Assembly: GCF_022213955.1 (NCBI RefSeq)
Contig: NZ_JAKNTW010000001.1
Coordinates: forward strand, 496,001-560,000
Reading direction: 5' to 3'
DNA length: 64,000 bases
Origin: Dolomitihabitans soli
GTDB lineage: Bacteria > Actinomycetota > Actinomycetes > Streptosporangiales > Streptosporangiaceae
Shown: positions 57,486 to 64,000 of the stretch, in pieces
Position numbering within the stretch: position 1 is the first letter of the stretch
How the letters are laid out: each line of letters starts with the position of its first letter
Program-made: the position numbers and the translations under genes
The notes under the pieces: model-generated
The model's database searches: none
What the model saw: only the letters and a program-made list of their open reading frames with translations
What the model was told of the DNA's origin: nothing

Positions 57486-58400
57486 ATGAGCGACAGTGAG
57501 CTTGCGGCCGAGCGGATCGGCGGGTTCGTCAGGCGCACCCCCGTGATCGAGGTGCGGCCGGGGATGTTCTTCAAGCTGGAGTACCTCCAGCACGCCGGCT
57601 CCTTCAAGGCGCGTGGCGCGTTCAACCGGGTGCTGTCGGCCCGTGCGGCGGGGGAACTGCCGGCGAGCGGCCTGATCGCGGCCAGCGGCGGCAACCACGG
57701 GCTCGCCGTCGCCCACGTGGCCAAGACCTTGGGCGTCCGGGCCGAGATCTTCGTGCCGGAGGTCACCAGCCCGGTCAAGGTCGCCGGGCTGCGCGCCCTC
57801 GGCGCCGTGGTGAACCAGGCGGGAGCCGTCTATTTCGATGCCCTCGCGGCCTCCCGCGAGCGCGCCGCCGAGACCGGCGCCCTGGAGGTCCACGCCTACG
57901 ACCACCCCGACGTGCTCGCCGGCCAGGGCACCCTCGGGCTCGAACTCCTCGACCAGATCCCCGGCCTCGACACGGTCCTGGTCGCCGTCGGCGGCGCCGG
58001 CCTGATCGGCGGCATCGCCGCCGCCCTGCACGGCAAGGCGTCCGTGGTGGCCGTCGAGCCCGAGCTCATCCCCGCCCTCAACCACGCCCTCGCCGCCGGT
58101 CGCCCGGTCGACGTCTCCGTCAGCGGAGTGGGTGCGGACGCCCTCGGCGCCACCCGCGTCGGCTCGCTGGCCCTGGAGATCCTTATCTCTCAGGGGCCGG
58201 TGCGGAGCGTGCTGGTCAGCGACGAGGCGATCGTGGCGGCCCGGCTCGCGCTGTGGCGCGAGCACCGGATCGCCGTCGAGTACGCCGGTGCGGCGGCGCA
58301 GGCCGCCATGATCTCCGGGGCCTATCGTCCGGAGCCGGGCGAACGGGTCGCGGTGGTCCTGTGCGGGGCCAACACCGACCCCGCCACGCTCGCCGCCTGA
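57486..58400 (+). CDS. Threonine/serine dehydratase-like PLP enzyme
   Basis: The 304-residue fold-type II enzyme has VRRTPVIEV, the PLP lysine in HAGSFKARGA (Lys41), the glycine loop ASGGNHGLAVA and the AVGGAGLIGG phosphate loop. It lacks a regulatory C-domain, so it is the catabolic type that turns Thr or Ser into 2-oxo acid. I use ATG 57486; a TTG at 57471 overlapping the ArsR stop (TTGA) is a real alternative. Its product 2-oxobutyrate links to branched-chain and pantothenate metabolism; panB converges with it. Confidence 0.88.
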   Translation: MSDSELAAERIGGFVRRTPVIEVRPGMFFKLEYLQHAGSFKARGAFNRVLSARAAGELPASGLIAASGGNHGLAVAHVAKTLGVRAEIFVPEVTSPVKVAGLRALGAVVNQAGAVYFDALAASRERAAETGALEVHAYDHPDVLAGQGTLGLELLDQIPGLDTVLVAVGGAGLIGGIAAALHGKASVVAVEPELIPALNHALAAGRPVDVSVSGVGADALGATRVGSLALEILISQGPVRSVLVSDEAIVAARLALWREHRIAVEYAGAAAQAAMISGAYRPEPGERVAVVLCGANTDPATLAA

Positions 58401-58424
58401 CCCGCACGCCCGGCCGGGGGCGGA

Positions 58425-59276
58425 TCAGCTGTAGCTGTGCTCGGCCGTCGGGAAGGCGCCGGAGGTCACCTCGTCGGCGAAGTCGCGGACCGCGCGGTCC
58501 ATCTCGCCGGCGAGGTCGGAGTACTTCTTGACGAACTTCGCGGGCCGCTGGGTGAGGCCCATGAGGTCCTGCCAGACGAGCACCTGGGCGTCGCAGTCGG
58601 GCCCGGCGCCGATCCCGATGGTGGGAATGGACAACGCCGAGGTCACCCGGCCCGCCAGGTCGGTGGGCACGCATTCGAGCACCACGGAGAACGCGCCCGC
58701 GTGCTCAAGGGCCTTGGCGTCGGCCATCAGCTCGTCGCCCGACTGGCCGCGCCCCTGGACCCGGTAGCCGCCGAACGCGTTGACCGACTGGGGAGTGAGG
58801 CCCAGGTGGGCCATCACCGGGATGCCGGCCGAGACGAGCGCCTCGACCTGCGGCAGGATCCGGCGTCCGCCTTCGAGCTTGACGGCGTGCGCGCCGGCCT
58901 CCTTCATGAAACGGGCCGCCGTCTCCAGGGCCTGCTGGGGGGACGACTGGTAGGAGCCGAACGGCAGGTCGGCCACCACCAGCGCGCGTGCGGAGCCGCG
59001 CACCACGGCGGCGGTCAGCGGGATGAGATCGTCGACGGAGACGGGGAGCGTGGAGTCGTAACCGTAGACGACCATCGCGGCCGAGTCGCCGACGAGCAGG
59101 ACGGGGATCCCGGCCTCGTCGAAGACGCGTGCGGTCATCGCGTCGTACGCGGTGACCATCGGCCAGCGCTCGCCGCGCTCCTTGGCGGCGGCGATGTCGC
59201 GGACGGTGACCCTTCGCCCAGCCTTGCCGCCGTAGAGCGTGGTCGACGGGCTGGTGACAGAAGTGGCAGAGGACAT
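58425..59276 (-). CDS. panB: 3-methyl-2-oxobutanoate hydroxymethyltransferase (ketopantoate synthesis)
   Basis: PanB adds a one-carbon unit from methylene-tetrahydrofolate to 3-methyl-2-oxobutanoate in pantothenate synthesis. The 283-residue protein has [57 protein letters not shown] and [18 protein letters not shown], all family blocks. ATG at 59274-59276 follows GGGAGG. Expected cytosolic. Confidence 0.97.
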   Translation of the reverse strand: MSSATSVTSPSTTLYGGKAGRRVTVRDIAAAKERGERWPMVTAYDAMTARVFDEAGIPVLLVGDSAAMVVYGYDSTLPVSVDDLIPLTAAVVRGSARALVVADLPFGSYQSSPQQALETAARFMKEAGAHAVKLEGGRRILPQVEALVSAGIPVMAHLGLTPQSVNAFGGYRVQGRGQSGDELMADAKALEHAGAFSVVLECVPTDLAGRVTSALSIPTIGIGAGPDCDAQVLVWQDLMGLTQRPAKFVKKYSDLAGEMDRAVRDFADEVTSGAFPTAEHSYS

Positions 59277-59433
59277 CGTGGATACCTCCCGGTCTCGAGG
59301 CGCCCCTGTGGCGTCCCCGGACGCTTTCGATGATGACACGGCTACGGGTCCTGTAACACCCCTGACATTGCGGGTAATCCGGTTGCGTCCCGGTGAGTGG
59401 CCCACGACACAATGCATCGTGGAGGTAAGTATC

Positions 59434-60627
59434 GTGATGGCTTTGGCGCCTTACAAGCGGATCTTGGCTTTACCGGGGATGCGGGTCCTGATGGCGGTGG
59501 GCCTGGTCGCCCGCGTGCCGTACACGGCGTCGGCGCTGACCTTGACCCTGCACGTCACCGCCGACCGCGGCTTTCTGGACGCCGGGATCGTGACCGCGGC
59601 GGTCACACTCGGCATGGCCGTCGGATCACCGCTGGCGGGCCGGCTCATCGACGCCCGCGGGCTGCGCCCGATCCTGGCCGTGTGCGCGGCCGCGCAGTGC
59701 GTCTTCTGGTTCCTGGCCCCGTTCCTGCCCTATCCGGTCCTGGTTCCGGCCGCCCTGGTGGCGGGGGTGCTCTCCCTCCCGGTGTTCGGCGTGATCCGGC
59801 AGTGCGTGGCCGCGATGGTGCCGGCCGACCAGCGCAGGACCGGGTTCGCGCTCGACTCGATGGCGGTCGAGCTCTCCTACATCGTCGGCCCGGCCCTGGC
59901 GGTGGCGGGCGTCACGACGCTCGGCGGACCGTGGACGATGCGCCTGGTCGGGGCCGGCCTGGTCGGCTCGGGCATCGCGCTGATCCTGCTCAACCCGCCG
60001 ACCCGGTCGGAGGCGGAGATCGCTCAGCTGCGGGTGCCGCGCCGTACGTGGTTGCGGCCCGGGTTGGTCGCCCTGCTGGCCTCGGTCTCGGCGCTCACGC
60101 TGGTGCTGACGGCCACCGAGTTGTCGCTGGTGGCGACGCTGACCAAGAGCGGTGACCTGGGATGGACCGGTTTGGTGATCGGTTTGTGGTGCGCGTACTC
60201 TCTGGTGGGCGGGTTCGTCTATGGGGCCCTGTCCCGTTCTGTCTCGCCGCTCCTGCTGATCGGCGGGCTCTGCGTGCTGACCGCGCCGCTCGGCCTGGTG
60301 GGCGGCGGCTGGTGGTGGCTCTGCCTGGCGCTGATCCCGGCGGGCCTGTTGTGCGCTCCCGCCCTGGCCGCGACCGTCGACGCCGTCTCCTCCCGCACTC
60401 CGGGCAGTGCCAGGGGCGAGGTGATGGGCCTGCACAGCACGGCACTGACCATCGGCGTCGCGGCGGCCGGCCCGCTGGCGGGCGGCATCATCGACGGCCA
60501 CGGTCCGGGCTGGGCGTTCGTGGTCACGGGGCTGGTCGCCGTCGTGGTGGTGCTGGTCGCGGTGCCCTTCGTGCGCGCCGCGGTTCCCGAGGCGCCCGCG
60601 CCCGCCACAGAGCCGGTCTCGGCCTGA
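59434..60627 (+). CDS. MFS transporter (12 helices) with a TTA codon
   Basis: The 397-residue protein is a twelve-helix MFS carrier of the sugar/drug-like type with [32 protein letters not shown] at the start and [16 protein letters not shown] as the loop motif. GGAGG at 59421 fits GTG at 59434 (8-nt spacing) better than ATG 59437. Codon 13 is TTA (59470-59472), rare in this GC-rich DNA. Cargo unknown. Confidence 0.85.
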   Translation: MMALAPYKRILALPGMRVLMAVGLVARVPYTASALTLTLHVTADRGFLDAGIVTAAVTLGMAVGSPLAGRLIDARGLRPILAVCAAAQCVFWFLAPFLPYPVLVPAALVAGVLSLPVFGVIRQCVAAMVPADQRRTGFALDSMAVELSYIVGPALAVAGVTTLGGPWTMRLVGAGLVGSGIALILLNPPTRSEAEIAQLRVPRRTWLRPGLVALLASVSALTLVLTATELSLVATLTKSGDLGWTGLVIGLWCAYSLVGGFVYGALSRSVSPLLLIGGLCVLTAPLGLVGGGWWWLCLALIPAGLLCAPALAATVDAVSSRTPGSARGEVMGLHSTALTIGVAAAGPLAGGIIDGHGPGWAFVVTGLVAVVVVLVAVPFVRAAVPEAPAPATEPVSA

Positions 60628-60645
60628 GGGGGATTTCGAAACGGG

Positions 60646-60707
60646 ACGGTTGCGTATCGAAATATGATCCGCTACGGTTGCGTTGCGAAACTTACACGTA
60701 TCGAAAT
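60646..60707. promoter_or_regulatory. Repeat elements before the DHA2 exporter
   Basis: ACGGTTGCGT occurs at 60646 and 60674, 28 bp apart, and CGTATCGAAAT occurs at 60653 and 60697. The interlaced direct repeats lie before the exporter TTG and may bind the TetR protein encoded at the operon end. Confidence 0.5.
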
Positions 60708-60723
60708 TCCCCGGGGGAAAGTC

Positions 60724-62286
60724 TTGGAAGAACAACTCGGCCACCCGAGACGATGGCAGATCCTGGGTGTGCTGGTCTTCAGCCTCCTTGCCGTGGTTCT
60801 CGACAACACCATCCTCAACGTGGCGCTGAAGACGATCGCGGACCCGGTGGAGGGTCTGGGCGCCACCCAGAGTGAGCTCGAGTGGGCGATCAACTCCTAC
60901 ACGCTCGTCTTCGCCGGTCTGCTGTTCACCTTCGGTGTGGTGGGCGACCGCACCGGTCGCAAGCGCATGCTGTTCGTCGGCATGGTGATGTTCGGCCTGG
61001 CCTCACTGGCCAGCGCGTACGCCCAGGACCCGATGCAGCTGATCATCGCCAGGGCCGTCATGGGCATCGGCGGCGCGGCCATCATGCCGGCCACGCTGGC
61101 GATCATCTCCAACGTGTTCCCCGCCCGCGAGCGCGGCAAGGCCATCGGCCTCTGGGCCGGCGGGGTCGGCTTGGCCGTGGCGATCGGGCCTATCACCGGC
61201 GGCCTGCTGATCGAGCACTTCTGGTGGGGCTCGGTCTTCCTGATCAACGTGCCGGTCGTCCTGATCAGCATGGTGCTGATCGCGCTGGTCGTGCCCGAGT
61301 CGCGTGACCCCAAGCCGGCCCGGCTCGACCCGGTCGGCGTGCTGCTGTCGATCATCGGCCTGGTCGCCGTCACCTACGGGATCATCCGTGGCGGCGAACT
61401 GGCCACCCTCGCCAGCGCGGAGGTGCTCGTCCCGACGCTGCTGGGGCTCGTCGTGCTGGTCGCCTTCGTCTGGTACGAGCGCCGGATCGACCACCCGGCG
61501 TTCGACGTGACCTACTTCCGCAACCCGCGTTTCTCCACCGCCATCGGCATGGTCGGCATCGTGTTCTTCGCCATGATGGGCGGGATGTTCTTCCTGGTCT
61601 TCTACCTGCAGATCGTGCTGGGATTCAGCCCGTTGCAGGCCGGAGCGCTGATGATCCCGTTCGCCGCGGCGCAGCTCATCTTCGCCCCGCTGAGCCAGCG
61701 GACGATCGCCCGTTTCGGCAGCAAGGTCTCCGCCACCACCAGCATGGTGGTGATCGCACTGGTGCTGGGCAGCTACGCGCTGATGGACCAGAACACGCCC
61801 ATCGTGCTGATCGAAGTGATCTTCTTCATCCAGGGCGCGGCGATGGCCAACATCATGCCCCCGGCCACCACCGCGATCATGGAGGCGCTGCCCAGGGAGA
61901 AGGCCGGCGTCGGGTCGGCGATGAGCAACACCATCCGCCAGGTCGCCGGCGCGCTCGGCGTCGCCATCCTCGGCTCGGTGCTGTCGGCCAGCTACCGCGA
62001 CGGGATCGCCCCGTCGCTGTCGATCCTGCCGGAGGGCATGCGGCACCTGGCCGGCGAGTCGATCACCGGTACGAGGGCGGCCGCCGAGGCCCTGGGCGCG
62101 CGGGGCGCCGCCCTGATCGAGCCGTCCAACACCGCCTTCCTGAACGGCATGCACACCACCGCGCTCGTCTCGGCCGCGATCGCGCTCATCGGCGCTCTCA
62201 TGGTGGTGCGGTGGCTCCCCGGAAAGAACGCGGCGGAAGCTCCGCACGCGGCCCAGGAACAGCCTAAGGAACCGGCTGTAGTGTGA
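60724..62286 (+). CDS. DHA2-type 14-helix MFS exporter
   Basis: The 520-residue multidrug exporter of the DHA2 class has LDNTILNVALKTI, GVVGDRTGRKRML (motif A), GIGGAAIMPATLAIISNVFP (motif C-like) and GPITGGLLIEHFWWGSVFLINVP (the class-typical motif). TTG at 60724 follows GGGGGAAAG and is preferred over the ATG at 60664. The TetR gene follows 7 bp on, so it is likely a drug-inducible efflux operon. Confidence 0.9.
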   Translation: MEEQLGHPRRWQILGVLVFSLLAVVLDNTILNVALKTIADPVEGLGATQSELEWAINSYTLVFAGLLFTFGVVGDRTGRKRMLFVGMVMFGLASLASAYAQDPMQLIIARAVMGIGGAAIMPATLAIISNVFPARERGKAIGLWAGGVGLAVAIGPITGGLLIEHFWWGSVFLINVPVVLISMVLIALVVPESRDPKPARLDPVGVLLSIIGLVAVTYGIIRGGELATLASAEVLVPTLLGLVVLVAFVWYERRIDHPAFDVTYFRNPRFSTAIGMVGIVFFAMMGGMFFLVFYLQIVLGFSPLQAGALMIPFAAAQLIFAPLSQRTIARFGSKVSATTSMVVIALVLGSYALMDQNTPIVLIEVIFFIQGAAMANIMPPATTAIMEALPREKAGVGSAMSNTIRQVAGALGVAILGSVLSASYRDGIAPSLSILPEGMRHLAGESITGTRAAAEALGARGAALIEPSNTAFLNGMHTTALVSAAIALIGALMVVRWLPGKNAAEAPHAAQEQPKEPAVV

Positions 62287-62293
62287 GGTCCCG

Positions 62294-62917
62294 ATGACGA
62301 CGTATGGAACGGCGGAAGGGACGGCCCGCCCCGCGGGCCGTCCCCGGTCCGCGCGAGCGGAGAAGGCCATTCTCGACGCCACCCTCGACCTGATCGGCGA
62401 GGGGATAGGCATCGCGGAGCTGACCATCGAGGCGATCGCCACCCGCGCCGGCGTGGGTAAGACCACGATCTACCGGCGCTGGTCCAACAAGGAGGACCTG
62501 GTCGTCGACGCGCTCGCGGCGCTCAAGGCTCCCCTGCCGCCGCTCCGCGGCGTCACCGCACGCGAAGATCTGATCACGTACCTCAACGCGATCAAGGAAG
62601 AGGCCGTGCTGCCGCGCAACCGGTGCGTGATGAACATCGCGATGAGCGAGTACGACCGCCACCCGCGGCTGGCCAAGCGCTTCCACGATGTCGCCATCGA
62701 GCCGCGCAGGCGCATCCTGCGCGAGGTCCTGCAACGCGGGGTCGACCGCGGCGAACTGCGGGCCGATCTCGACATCGAGACCGCGATGGCGACCGTGGTC
62801 GGCACCATGATGTGGCGCACCAAGTGGCTCAAATCGATCGACGAGCTGCCCGATGACCTCGCCGATACCATCGTCAACGAGCTGATGGCCGGCCTCGGCG
62901 GTGCGGGACCGCGCTAG
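62294..62917 (+). CDS. TetR-family transcriptional regulator
   Basis: The 207-residue repressor has the TetR helix-turn-helix: AILDATLDLIGEGIGIAELTIEAIATRAGVGKTTIYRRWSNKEDLVVDAL. The C-terminal ligand domain resembles the TetR_C group with DVAIEPRRRILREVLQRGVDRGEL. It follows the exporter by 7 bp on the same strand and likely represses the operon promoter. Confidence 0.92.
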   Translation: MTTYGTAEGTARPAGRPRSARAEKAILDATLDLIGEGIGIAELTIEAIATRAGVGKTTIYRRWSNKEDLVVDALAALKAPLPPLRGVTAREDLITYLNAIKEEAVLPRNRCVMNIAMSEYDRHPRLAKRFHDVAIEPRRRILREVLQRGVDRGELRADLDIETAMATVVGTMMWRTKWLKSIDELPDDLADTIVNELMAGLGGAGPR

Positions 62918-62958
62918 ACCTCTAGGCAAAACCTGAACATTGTTCTACTCTCGCGCCC

Positions 62959-64000
62959 ATGCAGCTGGTGCGCAGGGTCGTGACAGTGATCGTGTTGAGC
63001 CTGGGGATGCTCCTTCCGGCAGCCGCGGCGCTGGCGCACGAGGAGCGGGAGGTGACGCTGCCCGACGGCTCGGGCAGCGTGCCGGTCCACCGCGCCGCCG
63101 AGCCCGATCTGCTGGTCTGCAAGAGCGACCGAGCCGACTTCGAACGGCGGATCTCCGGCTTCCCCGCCGAGCTCCGCGCACGCAACCTGTCGCTGTTCGA
63201 ACAGTGCCAGAAGGACGGCTATCGCCACCTCCAGCAGGCCGTGGACGAGGTCGACCGGGCGGGCATGAACATCGCCGTCCTCCCCGGCCTCTACCTGGAG
63301 GAGCCGAGCCTCCCCGAACCGGCGGGCGCGTGCGCGAACCTCCCCGCCCGGTGGTCCGACTTGGGCTACCAGATCCTCTCCTTCGAACAACAGCGGCAGT
63401 GCCCGCACAACCAGAACCTGGTCGCCATCCTCGGCATCGAGGACCTGCAGATCGAGGGCACCGGCGCGAGCCCGCTCGACGTCGTCGTGGACGCGCAGTA
63501 CCGCAAGCTCAACGCGATCCGCGCCGACTCCAGCGACGGCGTCTACTTCCGCAACTTCACCGCCCAGCGGACCACGTTCAACTCCCTCTACATCCTGGCC
63601 ACGGACGGCTTCGTCATCGACGGCATGCTGACCCGCTGGAACGACGAGTACGGCTTCCTCACCTTCGCCAGCGACCACGGCCTCTACACCGGCTGCGAGT
63701 CCTACGGCAACGGCGACTCCGGCATCTACCCCGGCAGCGCCTCCGACATCAACACCGGCCGCGGCCACGTGGTCCCGCGCTACGCCATCGAGATCCGGAA
63801 CTGCAGAAGCCACCACAACATGGTCGGCTACTCGGGTACGGCCGGCGACTCGGTCTGGGCGCACGACAACGAGTTCTTCCAGAACATGGGCGGCGCCTCG
63901 ATGGACAGCGCCTTCCCCGGCCACCCGGGCCTGCCGCAGAACCACGCCAAGTTCGAGCGCAACCTCATCTACGACAACAACCAGGACTACTACCGCCACG
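62959..64000 (+). CDS. Secreted right-handed beta-helix protein (cut by right edge)
   Basis: ATG at 62959 opens a frame that stays open to the window end (347 codons). A signal peptide (MQLVRRVVTVIVLSLGMLLP, then AAAALAHEE) is followed by a Cys-containing region (residues about 50-125) and beta-helix coils with repeated Asn/Asp/Gly-rich turns, such as DGVYFRNFTAQRTTF and DGFVIDGMLTRWND. This is the NosD/pectate-lyase-like fold of secreted carbohydrate-active or unknown proteins. No ribosome site is visible. Confidence 0.8.
   Translation, partial: MQLVRRVVTVIVLSLGMLLPAAAALAHEEREVTLPDGSGSVPVHRAAEPDLLVCKSDRADFERRISGFPAELRARNLSLFEQCQKDGYRHLQQAVDEVDRAGMNIAVLPGLYLEEPSLPEPAGACANLPARWSDLGYQILSFEQQRQCPHNQNLVAILGIEDLQIEGTGASPLDVVVDAQYRKLNAIRADSSDGVYFRNFTAQRTTFNSLYILATDGFVIDGMLTRWNDEYGFLTFASDHGLYTGCESYGNGDSGIYPGSASDINTGRGHVVPRYAIEIRNCRSHHNMVGYSGTAGDSVWAHDNEFFQNMGGASMDSAFPGHPGLPQNHAKFERNLIYDNNQDYYRH

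Overview
The window is high-GC, gene-dense actinobacterial chromosome with many GTG starts, frequent 4-bp ATGA/GTGA/TTGA gene overlaps and typical actinomycete families (Scr1-type XRE regulator with DUF397, coenzyme F420 reductase, DUF6421, alanine dehydrogenase of mycobacterial length). I infer a member of the Streptosporangiales (Streptosporangium/Nonomuraea-like); the exact genus cannot be read from the sequence. There are no rRNA or tRNA genes, insertion sequences, prophage genes or CRISPR arrays. About 59 protein genes are supported, two of them cut by the window edges.

Layout. 1-2.6 kb: thioredoxin-like and unknown genes, a small GroES-fold protein and a DUF1349 protein. 2.6-6.6 kb: an iron-siderophore ABC importer, with two IdeR/DmdR-type iron boxes between the divergent permease and binding-protein genes. 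6.6-14.4 kb: a helicase-associated protein, the ATPase/Scr1/DUF397 regulatory trio, two unknown genes, a lipoprotein with two DUF4142 units and a histidine phosphatase. 14.4-19.3 kb: a catabolic cluster (LLM flavin oxidoreductase, phytanoyl-CoA-type dioxygenase, phosphotriesterase-like hydrolase, P450, Gfo/Idh/MocA dehydrogenase). 19.4-23.3 kb: a cobalamin riboswitch followed by btuF-btuC-btuD-cbiZ for corrinoid uptake and cobinamide salvage. 23.5-27.4 kb: hydantoinase/oxoprolinase-type hyuA-hyuB. 27.5-31.3 kb: a three-gene operon of a DUF6421 fusion protein, an SDR and a threonine-aldolase-like enzyme.

31.6-37.8 kb: an MFS gene preceded by two CsoR-like palindromes, a carotenoid-desaturase-type FAD enzyme with a DUF3467 protein, divergent DUF305/DUF3105 genes around another palindrome, and alanine dehydrogenase. 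38-44.2 kb: an Excalibur-domain protein and a purine block (NCS2 permease, xanthine dehydrogenase large subunit, PucR regulator). 44.2-45.7 kb: a 43-residue secreted-peptide gene divergent from an XRE-TPR regulator, the best candidate for an undescribed peptide-signalling pair. 45.9-50.3 kb: CopC, a CopD-CtaG fusion, an ATPase-only kinase fragment and methionine aminopeptidase. 50.5-54.4 kb: a probable MarR-controlled operon of FAD monooxygenase, DUF3237 protein and CocE hydrolase. 54.4-62.9 kb: an F420 reductase, PLP enzymes with an ArsR regulator, PanB, two MFS exporters and a TetR regulator. The window ends inside a secreted beta-helix protein.

Regulation stands out. At least four sites resembling AnCAAG-N2-CTTGnT lie before the NIPSNAP-like gene, between the divergent dioxygenase and LLM genes, and before hyuA, suggesting one TetR-family repressor encoded outside the window. 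Short tandem repeats occur inside or beside hyuA, cbiZ and the CocE hydrolase and lengthen those proteins without breaking frame.
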